This document shows positions 7,042-13,238 of a DNA stretch of 13,238 nt, one piece after another. The DNA lies in assembly GCA_045599035.1 (NCBI GenBank), contig JAZRVI010000038.1:1-13238 (forward strand). The letters are read 5' to 3'. Both the position numbers and the translations under genes were made by a program. The notes beneath the pieces are model-generated. The model had not been told where the DNA came from. It ran no database searches and saw only the letters and a program-made list of their open reading frames with translations. This DNA is from CATZDY01 sp045599035. Lineage in GTDB: Bacteria; Bacillota; Desulfotomaculia; Desulfotomaculales; Desulfocucumaceae. The first letter of the stretch is position 1. The number at the start of each line of letters is the position of its first letter.

Positions 7042-7296
7042 TTAATATTTAAGTTCCCAGGGCCAGGGTTCAACCGCCCAGCCCCATTGATCCCCAGCGG
7101 AAGCAGCACAGCCAAAATTGGCCAAAGGTTCAATTTGCTGGTTATATTGTCGGGCAAGCTGGGCAATCTGTTCCACAAGCTGGTTATATTGGCTTAAAAT
7201 AAAGCGGCATTGGGGATGGGTATCTAAGAGTAAATTTAATTCTACGGCTGCAAATTGTTTTTGCATCAGCTCCAGCAGTAAGGGAGAAGCTTTCAT
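7042..7296 (-). CDS. cotJB: Spore coat protein CotJB
   Basis: An 84-residue small coat protein. It carries the family signature LNLLLDTHPQ (about residues 20-29) and the aromatic C-terminus WGWAVEPWPWE typical of CotJB. A tyrosine- and glutamine-rich helix lies between them (residues about 30-55). The start codon overlaps the cotJA stop by one base (TGATG at 7298-7294), with a strong GGAGGTG site at 7310-7304, so translation is probably coupled to cotJA. It partners CotJA and CotJC in the coat of other spore formers. Confidence 0.94.
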   Translation of the reverse strand: MKASPLLLELMQKQFAAVELNLLLDTHPQCRFILSQYNQLVEQIAQLARQYNQQIEPLANFGCAASAGDQWGWAVEPWPWELKY

Positions 7297-7529
7297 CAGG
7301 CTTCACCTCCATTGACAGCAGCCTGGCGGCAATAATTGGGCTTAAATAAATCCGGGAACAGGGTTCCTTTTTTGAGAGCCTGCTCCGGACTGTATTGCTG
7401 GCTTTGGGGATTTTGAATGGGGAATTGAGCTTCGGCCAGGTTATTTTGAACCTGGCTGCTTTGATCATTGTTGGGACAGTTGGGAAGATAGGGCTTGTAG
7501 GGGGGCTTGGGTTGGCGGTAATTTTTCAT
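7296..7529 (-). CDS. cotJA: Spore coat-associated protein CotJA
   Basis: A 77-residue, proline- and asparagine-rich protein. The conserved C-terminal motif PEQALKKGTLFPDLFKPN (residues about 47-64) identifies CotJA; the rest is low complexity, as usual. I chose the ATG at 7529 over the in-frame ATG at 7535. The ribosome binding site GGAGGA (7541-7536) would directly touch the 7535 codon, whereas it lies 6 bases before the 7529 codon. It is the first gene of the three-gene coat operon and overlaps cotJB by one base. Confidence 0.88.
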   Translation of the reverse strand: MKNYRQPKPPYKPYLPNCPNNDQSSQVQNNLAEAQFPIQNPQSQQYSPEQALKKGTLFPDLFKPNYCRQAAVNGGEA

Positions 7530-7535
7530 AAACAT

Positions 7536-7541
7536 TCCTCC
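7536..7541 (-). promoter_or_regulatory. Ribosome binding site deciding the cotJA start
   Basis: GGAGGA on the minus strand. It abuts the ATG at 7535 with no spacer but has a normal 6-base spacer to the ATG at 7529, which supports the shorter CotJA. Confidence 0.75.
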
Positions 7542-7560
7542 GCAAAAAGGTTTTATCTTC

Positions 7561-7590
7561 AGAATATGCGATCCCGTTCGGGAAAGTGTT
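7561..7590 (-). promoter_or_regulatory. Candidate sporulation (sigma-E/K-like) promoter for cotJABC
   Basis: On the minus strand CATATTCT (7568-7561) resembles the CATA-type -10 element of mother-cell sigma factors. An AC dinucleotide (7587-7586) lies 17 bases upstream, as in sigma-K promoters; the sigma-E -35 match is poor. It is about 30 bases before the cotJA start. The cotJ operon of Bacillus subtilis is known to depend on sigma-E, so a mother-cell promoter is expected here. The match itself is weak. Confidence 0.3.
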
Positions 7591-7687
7591 AGCCTGAAAG
7601 CTTGGCTGGAGTAGCCGTCTTGATGGTTCCAAACAATAAAAAGGAACTAAATCCAGAAAAAGTATCATAGTCTTAGCAGTTTCAGGT

Positions 7688-7693
7688 TATAAT
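7688..7693 (+). promoter_or_regulatory. Candidate -10 element for the alcohol dehydrogenase gene
   Basis: A perfect TATAAT lies 42 bases before the start codon. No good -35 hexamer is present at 16-18 bp spacing (TCATAG is the best placed), and there is no TG extension. If real, it would be weak or need an activator. Confidence 0.4.
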
Positions 7694-7735
7694 AGGTTCA
7701 GATGGCTATTTCATTAAGTAAGGAGGAAAGAAAAA

Positions 7736-8926
7736 ATGGCAAGATTTACTTTACCCAGGGATTTATATCATGGAGCAAATTCTATTGATGAACTCAAAAA
7801 CTTTGTGGGAAAAAAAGCTTTTGTGGTAGTTGGCGGAAACTCCATGAAAAAGTTTGGTTTTTTGGATCGAGTGGTGCGTAATTTAAAGGAAGCCGGACTG
7901 GAAACCGCTCTGTTTGAAGGAGTAGAACCCGATCCCAGTATGGAAACCGTCTTAAAAGGTGCGGCGGAAATGCGAAGCTTTGAACCGGACTGGATTATAG
8001 CTGTGGGCGGTGGTTCTTCCATTGATGCAGCCAAAGCCATGTGGGTTTTTTATGAGTATCCCCAGACCAGCTTTGCAGATTTGATTACGCCCTTTAGCTT
8101 TCCAACCTTGCGGCAGAAAGCCAGATTCTGTGCAATTCCTTCTACTTCTGGGACAGCCACCGAGGTAACCGCTTTTTCGGTTATTACCGATTATGCCAAA
8201 GGAATTAAATATCCCCTGGCTGATTTCAATATTACTCCGGATATAGCTATTGTAGATCCGGTTTTAGCCGAAACCATGCCTCCCAAGTTAACCGCTTATA
8301 CTGGAATGGATGCCTTGACTCATGCTATAGAAGCCTATGTTTCTACTTTGCATAGTGATTATACCGATCCGTTGGCTTTGCAAGCCATAAAAATGGTGCA
8401 TAATGATTTGATTGCTTCCTTTCATGGGGATATGAAAGCTCGGCATCGGATGCACAATGCTCAGTGTCTGGCTGGAATGGCTTTTTCCAATGCTTTGCTG
8501 GGAATTGTGCATTCCATGGCTCACAAAACTGGGGCGGCTTACAATGGGGGACATATTGTCCATGGCTGTGCCAATGCCATGTATTTGCCCAAGGTCATTA
8601 AATTTAATGCCCAGGATCCGGAAGCTCTGCGGCGTTATGCCCAAATTGCTCGATTTATTGGCCTGGAAGGAACTGACGAAGCCAGCTATACCGTAGGTTT
8701 AATTCAGGAAATTAAAAGAATGAACCAGTCTTTGCATATTCCAAGCTGCATTAAGGATTATGAAGGTGGCATTATTGATGAAGCCGAATTTAAAGCCAAG
8801 CTGAGTCAGGTGGCGAGATTGGCTATAAGTGATGCCTGTACCGGTTCCAATCCACGAAGCATTACTCAGGTTGAAATGGAAAAGCTTTTGCAATGCTGCT
8901 TCTATGATACGGAAGTAGACTTTTAA
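7736..8926 (+). CDS. Iron-containing alcohol dehydrogenase (butanol dehydrogenase-like)
   Basis: A 396-residue group III (Fe-dependent) alcohol dehydrogenase. It would interconvert an aldehyde and alcohol with NAD(P)H in the cytoplasm, probably in fermentation; the substrate is not readable from sequence. The nucleotide-binding loop is AVGGGSSIDAAK (residues 89-100), and the family motif STSGTATEVTAFSVITDY spans 136-153. Expected metal ligands are Asp192 and His196 (GMDALTHAIEAY), His259 (GIVHSMAHKTG) and His276 (VHGCANAM). The spacing between the last two is 17, where most members have 14, because of an extra YNGGHIV-type loop. Length is normal. AGGAGG lies 9 bases before the ATG. It is divergent from cotJABC and has its own terminator, so it is probably monocistronic. 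Confidence 0.95.
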   Translation: MARFTLPRDLYHGANSIDELKNFVGKKAFVVVGGNSMKKFGFLDRVVRNLKEAGLETALFEGVEPDPSMETVLKGAAEMRSFEPDWIIAVGGGSSIDAAKAMWVFYEYPQTSFADLITPFSFPTLRQKARFCAIPSTSGTATEVTAFSVITDYAKGIKYPLADFNITPDIAIVDPVLAETMPPKLTAYTGMDALTHAIEAYVSTLHSDYTDPLALQAIKMVHNDLIASFHGDMKARHRMHNAQCLAGMAFSNALLGIVHSMAHKTGAAYNGGHIVHGCANAMYLPKVIKFNAQDPEALRRYAQIARFIGLEGTDEASYTVGLIQEIKRMNQSLHIPSCIKDYEGGIIDEAEFKAKLSQVARLAISDACTGSNPRSITQVEMEKLLQCCFYDTEVDF

Positions 8927-8934
8927 GCTAAAAA

Positions 8935-8974
8935 CGGCTTTCAGAATTGAAATCATTCTGAAAGCCGCCTTTTT
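8935..8974. terminator. Bidirectional terminator between convergent genes
   Basis: A perfect 13-bp stem (8935-8947 with 8955-8967, CGGCTTTCAGAAT) has a 7-base loop. It is followed by CCTTTTTA on the plus strand and, on the minus strand, by TTTTTAGC. It starts 8 bases after the alcohol dehydrogenase stop and about 30 bases beyond the stop of the leftward SLH protein gene, so it serves both. Confidence 0.92.
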
Positions 8975-9004
8975 ATGTCCGCTGAATTGGGCGGAAGGAA
9001 GATA

Positions 9005-11134
9005 TTAGAGCTTCAGGCTTCGCATAATAATTTGAGCTGCTTCTCCCCGGGTGACACAATCATAAGGGAGGAAGAAGCCGTTTTCGGCTGGAATTAAGCC
9101 CAGACCATCGGCAATGGCTGCATAGCCATATAACTCGGCTTTAATGTTTTCGGCATCCTGAGCGGGCAAGATATAGATTCCGTTAATTTCAGCAATTTTT
9201 TGATAGCCCAGATCATTAATCAAGGTCTGGGAGGCAATCAGTCGGGTGAGTTGGCTGTCGGGATTAGGCTTCAAGTTATCATTTAAAATTCCCTGATTCA
9301 AGGCTTCCTGCCAATAGTTGGCGTACCAGGCTTCTCCGGTATTCACTACAGGTTTAATATGAATGTTGGGACGGGCATTAAGCAGCATGGTCAGCCATTC
9401 AGCTACCGTAATGGGATCATCAGGGCGGTAGGTTTGGTTTTTACTGCTGATAATTCCGGCTTTGGCCAAAGCTAAAATATCATTTTCAGCCGGATGTTCG
9501 GCAATATCACTAAATTCCAAAGTGGTTTCCAGCGGTTTTTTCACCGGATTAGCAAAATAATCCAGCAATTCTCCGGTGGTGGCATTATACATATCGCCCA
9601 CGGCCATGGAGGTATAGTAAACCAAATAATAGCGGCCTTCCAAATCCTGAACATAAAGAACCTGTAAAGGATTATCCTGCAAATATTGTTCCTCAATCTG
9701 ACTTACGGCTATTAAGTTGGCGGGTTGGGGAAATTGCAAATCTTCCCATTGAGCCGAATAGCTGTCAAGTTTTCCCGTAGAAGCCGAAATTATGATGTTA
9801 TAATGATTATCCGGATAGGAAATATCATTAACCCGGCGTTCGTAGATGAAGGTGTAGGTTTTAGGGCTGTATTGATCCCCTTCATTAACATGGTTGTCTG
9901 TCAGTTTTAATTGTTCCAATCTTTCCGGATTATACTGTTTAATCAGGTCTTCCGCTAATTGCTGGGCTTGTTGTTGGGTTATCTGTTTCGTATTGTCCGC
10001 ATTAGCATTGCCTATATATTGATAAAAGTTCAATACTTCCCCGGTGGTAGAATTAATATCATAGCTGATATAATCATTGTTATTTTCGTAATACAAATAC
10101 CAGGTGGCTTTAACTCCCACCAAATCGGAATTACCGGTCAAGGAAGCTCGCGTCAGTTGAAATCCTTCCGGAATCGTTTGAAAGTCATTGGCAATTTGGA
10201 TGGCTTTTTCCTGACTAATGGCCTGTTTCAGTTTATCCACTTCGTTGATTTCTTCCGGACTTAAAACAATAGCACGTTCATCATTACTAACAGACTCCTT
10301 GGTAGAGTTGGCATAACCGCCTTTAGCCAGATGTCCGGCATAAAATAATTCATTAGGATCCATGACTTCTCCAGTCAAGGCATTAATAAAGGTTTCGGAA
10401 TTTTTGGGTACATAGGTTAAGATTAAATCCTGACCGGCCTTGGGATCATAGCGGTTGGTTAATTTGTAATTGAGGTCAAACAAAGATTGCTTCTGGAAAG
10501 CAGCCGTGGCCTGTTCCAGGGAAATCATATTGGCTGCTGATGGCAAAACTATATTATCCTTCCAGTTATAGGACCATTCACAAATTTTTCCGGTTTCTCC
10601 GTTGACTACTACATTGATTTCATTACCGGAAACCGGATAGCCGTCCTGGGAGCGGTAAAAGTAAAAGCTGTACTGATAAGGATAGCTTCTTTGGGAAGGA
10701 ATTACCGGATCCTGACTTTCTCCGGTTTGCAGGGTGGCTTGGGCATAGGCTTCCGGCCAGGTTTCGCTGACCCATTGAGTGGCTGTTTCCAGACAGGCTT
10801 CTTCATTGTAAGCTGGATAACCGCTGTAGATGTTGCCATATTCCGGACTGGCATTGTAATAAGCACTGGTAATGCTTTTGGTGACCGGCTGGACACTCAC
10901 CGATAAATATTGATTGAAATCTTCATCATGCCAGGAAAGCTGCCAATAGCTGTCCTGGGGGTTGTTAATATATTCTGATTCAAATTTCCAATCGTCCACA
11001 TTTATATTGATTTGGTTTTTAACCTGCAAAATCATGTCGGTTAATTCAGAGCTTTGTTCTTCAGCGGACAGAGCCGGCAAAGTAAATAAAGCTAAAATCA
11101 GCACCAGGCTGGAAAGCATAAATAACTTTTTCAT
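9005..11134 (-). CDS. Secreted YcdB/PepSY-like protein with C-terminal SLH domains
   Basis: A 709-residue exported protein. Residues 1-24 are a signal peptide (KK, then a hydrophobic run ending LPALSA). Residues about 28-535 contain repeated PepSY/YcdB-like modules, marked by recurring turns of the form N.xTGxxxxx: VNGETGKICEW, NALTGEVMD, NSTTGEVLNF, SASTGKLDSY and NATTGELLDY. Residues 541-709 are three S-layer-homology repeats (about 541-587, 602-645, 654-709). The first starts FSDIAEHPAENDILALAKAGII. The anchoring TRAE motif is poorly kept (TVAE, TRLIA, TRGEA), so binding to the cell-wall polymer may be weak. PepSY-type modules are often tied to inhibition of secreted peptidases, but no protease motif is visible and the role is unknown. 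AAGGAG lies 10 bases before the ATG. Confidence 0.88.
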   Translation of the reverse strand: MKKLFMLSSLVLILALFTLPALSAEEQSSELTDMILQVKNQININVDDWKFESEYINNPQDSYWQLSWHDEDFNQYLSVSVQPVTKSITSAYYNASPEYGNIYSGYPAYNEEACLETATQWVSETWPEAYAQATLQTGESQDPVIPSQRSYPYQYSFYFYRSQDGYPVSGNEINVVVNGETGKICEWSYNWKDNIVLPSAANMISLEQATAAFQKQSLFDLNYKLTNRYDPKAGQDLILTYVPKNSETFINALTGEVMDPNELFYAGHLAKGGYANSTKESVSNDERAIVLSPEEINEVDKLKQAISQEKAIQIANDFQTIPEGFQLTRASLTGNSDLVGVKATWYLYYENNNDYISYDINSTTGEVLNFYQYIGNANADNTKQITQQQAQQLAEDLIKQYNPERLEQLKLTDNHVNEGDQYSPKTYTFIYERRVNDISYPDNHYNIIISASTGKLDSYSAQWEDLQFPQPANLIAVSQIEEQYLQDNPLQVLYVQDLEGRYYLVYYTSMAVGDMYNATTGELLDYFANPVKKPLETTLEFSDIAEHPAENDILALAKAGIISSKNQTYRPDDPITVAEWLTMLLNARPNIHIKPVVNTGEAWYANYWQEALNQGILNDNLKPNPDSQLTRLIASQTLINDLGYQKIAEINGIYILPAQDAENIKAELYGYAAIADGLGLIPAENGFFLPYDCVTRGEAAQIIMRSLKL

Positions 11135-11158
11135 GTTTGCGATGCTCCTTTCTTAGGA

Positions 11159-11193
11159 AAATAGCAAGGTTGTTTAAAACAACCTTGCTATTT
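11159..11193 (-). terminator. Perfect palindrome after the formate dehydrogenase gene
   Basis: AATAGCAAGGTTGTT (11160-11174) pairs perfectly with AACAACCTTGCTATT (11178-11192) around a 3-base loop; one more A-T pair extends it to 16 bp. On the minus strand it is followed by TTTCC, so it can end the formate dehydrogenase transcript about 35 bases after its stop. It also lies only about 25 bases before the start codon of the SLH gene, so it may double as an operator. Confidence 0.6.
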
Positions 11194-11201
11194 AATTTCA
11201 A
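11173..11201 (-). promoter_or_regulatory. Candidate promoter for the SLH protein gene, inside the palindrome
   Basis: On the minus strand TTGAAA (11201-11196) and TTTAAA (11178-11173) are separated by exactly 17 bp. The -10 hexamer covers the loop of the palindrome, and the predicted start is near 11166, about 32 bases before the ATG. The -35 is good and the -10 only fair. No other position leaves room for a promoter between terminator and gene. Confidence 0.4.
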
Positions 11202-11228
11202 GTAGATTTTAATTTAAACCTGTTTCAT

Positions 11229-13238
11229 TTAAGCTATTTTTTCAATTTTGACAGCACAAACCTTATATTCTCCGATGTTGGCGATAGGATCAATGGCATG
11301 GCTGGTCAGGGCATTGGTGGGACTTTCCTTGTAATGGAAAGACATCCAGACCATGCCCGGAGCTACCTTGTCAGTAACTTCGGCATAAGCTTCAGATACC
11401 CCGCGACGAGAAGTAACCCGGATCTTGTCATCCTGTTTAATATTCATTTTTGCCGCATCTTCCGGATTAATTTGGCAATATTCTTTGTTCCAAATGCTGT
11501 AGAGGGCGGGCGAATAAGGAGTTGTAACATTGTAATGATACAAAATCCGGCCGGTCGAGAGCAGGAACGGATATTCTGCATCCGGAAGTTCAGCAGGCGG
11601 AGTGTGGTCGATGGCCTTCAAGGTTCCTTTGCCCTTGGTGAATTTGCCCACATGCAGATAAGGAGTGCCGGGGTGATCTGTATTGGGGCAAGGCCATTGC
11701 AGGCTTTCGTTTTCCATTCGGGCATAGTTAATTCCGCTGTAGGAAGGAGTCAAGCTGGCCATTTCTGCAAAAACTTCGCCCGGATTGGCATAGCTTTCAG
11801 CATAACCCATCCGATTGCTGATCTCCACAATACTTTGCCAGGCGGTATTGCCAGCCAAAGGTTTGATGGCGGCTCTTACTCTTTGAACCCGGCGTTCCGT
11901 ATTGGTAAAGGTTCCGTCTACTTCGGCAAAGCTGGCAGAAGGCAGAATTACATCGGCATATTCAGCAGTTTCGGTTAAGAATAGTTCCTGAACTACCAAG
12001 AATTCCAGTTTTTCCATACCGGAACGAATATGATTGCTGTTCGGGTCAGTCAAAACCGGATTTTCGCCCAGAATAAACATGGCTTTGAGCTTGCCTTCAT
12101 TGGCTGCGTCAAACATGGCCGGAATCATCATGCCTTTTTTGTCCGGAAGCTTGACTCCCCAGGCGGCTTCAAATTTTTCCCGGCAGGCTGGATTGGTAAC
12201 GGCCTGATAGCCAGGATAGACATTGGGCAATGCCCCCATGTCACAGGAACCCTGAACATTATTTTGTCCCCGGAGAGGGTTAACTCCCACGCTGGGTCGT
12301 CCCAGGTGACCGGTAATCATGGCCAGGTTGGCAATGCTCATAACATTATCGGTACCGCAAACATGTTCGGTAATCCCCAGGGTATAGAAAATCATGGCCT
12401 TGTCGGTTTTGGCATAAAGCCGGGCTACTTCGTATAAAGTATCAACTGCAATACCGGTTAATTCACTGACATATTCAGGGTTGTATTTTTCAACAGTAGC
12501 TTTTAACTCATCAAAATTTTCAACTCTTTCCCGGATAAACTCATCATCCTGCAAGCCCTCTTTAAAGATGATGTGCATCAAGCCGTTTAGGAGCGGAATA
12601 TCGGTTCCGGATTTCAGACGGAGCCAATAGTCAGCTTCTTCTGCCAATTCAATGCGGCGGGGATCCACTACGATTAATTTGGCTTTGTTGCGGCTGGCCT
12701 GCCGAATTTTATAACCGGCTACCGGGTGAGCTGAGGTTGTGTTGCTGCCGATAACCATAATCAGTTCGGCATCTTCAATCTCATTAAAGGAGTTAGTCAT
12801 TGCACCGCTTCCAAATGAGGTAGCCAGACCGGCTACAGTGGGAGCGTGACAGGTACGGGCACAATGGTCAACATTGTTTGTACCCATGACTGTTCTGACA
12901 AATTTTTGCATTAAATAGTTTTCTTCGTTGGTGCAGCGAGCCGAGCTTAAAGCTGCAAAGCTGTCCGGCCCATATTTTTCTTTGATTTCGCCAAGCTTGC
13001 TGGCGATTAAATTAAAGGCTTCATCCCAGGAGGCTTCCACAAATTCCCCGTCTTTTTTGATCAACGGAGTTTTCAGGCGATCCGGGCTGTAAATATAATC
13101 CCAGCCAAAACGGCCTTTAATGCACAAGGCTCGGCCATTAACCGGGTTGTCGGGAGTGGTGGTAACTGCTACGACCTTGTCGTCCTTGACGCAAAGGTCA
13201 AAGTTGCAGCCGGTTCCGCAGAAGGGGCAGGTGGTTCT
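11229..13238 (-). CDS. fdhF: Formate dehydrogenase catalytic (alpha) subunit, Cys type, 5' partial
   Basis: The last 669 residues of a molybdopterin (Mo/W) formate dehydrogenase, which interconverts formate and CO2. The frame is open to the right edge, and the TTG at 13127 is an internal Leu codon. The fragment opens with the [4Fe-4S] motif CPFCGTGC and a fourth Cys 28 residues later (visible Cys4, 7, 11, 39), followed by the conserved Lys41. The active-site segment CARTCHAPTVAGL has Cys130 (TGT codon, 12851-12849) where selenoenzymes carry Sec, followed by His131. The conserved Arg in NPLRGQNNVQG is residue 323. The C-terminal molybdopterin dinucleotide-binding domain (about 555-669) ends EYKVCAVKIEKIA, as in FdhF. 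About 10 residues (short form) or over 200 with ferredoxin-like domains (NAD-linked form) may lie off-window. The partner subunits are not visible. An assimilatory nitrate reductase is less likely, given the CH and EYKxCAV motifs. Confidence 0.94.
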   Translation of the reverse strand, partial: RTTCPFCGTGCNFDLCVKDDKVVAVTTTPDNPVNGRALCIKGRFGWDYIYSPDRLKTPLIKKDGEFVEASWDEAFNLIASKLGEIKEKYGPDSFAALSSARCTNEENYLMQKFVRTVMGTNNVDHCARTCHAPTVAGLATSFGSGAMTNSFNEIEDAELIMVIGSNTTSAHPVAGYKIRQASRNKAKLIVVDPRRIELAEEADYWLRLKSGTDIPLLNGLMHIIFKEGLQDDEFIRERVENFDELKATVEKYNPEYVSELTGIAVDTLYEVARLYAKTDKAMIFYTLGITEHVCGTDNVMSIANLAMITGHLGRPSVGVNPLRGQNNVQGSCDMGALPNVYPGYQAVTNPACREKFEAAWGVKLPDKKGMMIPAMFDAANEGKLKAMFILGENPVLTDPNSNHIRSGMEKLEFLVVQELFLTETAEYADVILPSASFAEVDGTFTNTERRVQRVRAAIKPLAGNTAWQSIVEISNRMGYAESYANPGEVFAEMASLTPSYSGINYARMENESLQWPCPNTDHPGTPYLHVGKFTKGKGTLKAIDHTPPAELPDAEYPFLLSTGRILYHYNVTTPYSPALYSIWNKEYCQINPEDAAKMNIKQDDKIRVTSRRGVSEAYAEVTDKVAPGMVWMSFHYKESPTNALTSHAIDPIANIGEYKVCAVKIEKIA

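Noticed and set aside
7573..7582. Small CCCG/CGGG palindrome upstream of cotJA as an operator or terminator
   Set aside because: The stem is only 4-5 bp with almost no loop and no T run; too short to support a call.
11298..11978. 226-residue plus-strand ORF opposite fdhF
   Set aside because: It is the antisense shadow of a strongly conserved gene; the peptide shows no family features and no start signal.
13125..13127. TTG as start codon of the formate dehydrogenase
   Set aside because: The frame continues upstream through the complete [4Fe-4S] Cys motif, so the TTG is an internal Leu codon.

Overview
The window looks like a chromosomal stretch from an anaerobic, endospore-forming member of the Bacillota (clostridial type). 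The support is a cotJABC-type spore-coat operon, strong AGGAGG-type ribosome binding sites, sigma-A-like promoters, S-layer-homology domains on a secreted protein, a molybdopterin formate dehydrogenase and an iron-dependent alcohol dehydrogenase. A syntrophic or acetogenic clostridium would fit, but the genus cannot be fixed from this sequence.

Layout. Positions 1-4839 (+) hold the 3' part of one very large surface-protein gene whose 5' end is outside the window. It encodes Ig-like modules, an acidic repeat tract, a roughly 360-residue region I do not recognise, and three BspA-like leucine-rich-repeat cassettes with 10, 8 and 6 units of exactly 69 bp. A hairpin terminator follows. Positions 5087-6310 (+) hold a stand-alone AAA ATPase of the DUF4143 type with its own consensus promoter, clustered TCGGAA boxes upstream and two hairpin terminators downstream. 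Positions 6451-7529 (-) hold cotJA-cotJB-cotJC, transcribed leftward as a compact operon. Divergent from it, 7736-8926 (+) encodes an iron-containing alcohol dehydrogenase. A perfect 13-bp-stem bidirectional terminator separates it from the convergent gene 9005-11134 (-), a secreted YcdB/PepSY-like protein ending in three degenerate SLH domains. A 15- to 16-bp perfect palindrome lies between that gene and 11229-13238 (-), the catalytic subunit of a Cys-type formate dehydrogenase that runs off the right edge.

How the genes relate. This is mostly a run of independent transcription units, not one pathway. Formate dehydrogenase and the alcohol dehydrogenase both serve fermentative or syntrophic redox balance, but they are not co-transcribed. 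CotJABC belongs to the spore coat. The two cell-surface proteins probably act outside the cell. The most unusual feature is the LRR gene: a nearly frozen 69-bp scaffold with variation concentrated at four codons per unit, and long perfect DNA identities between cassettes that point to recent internal recombination. I see no phage, CRISPR, transposase, RNA gene or recognisable defence operon. No intergenic stretch exceeds 300 bases.
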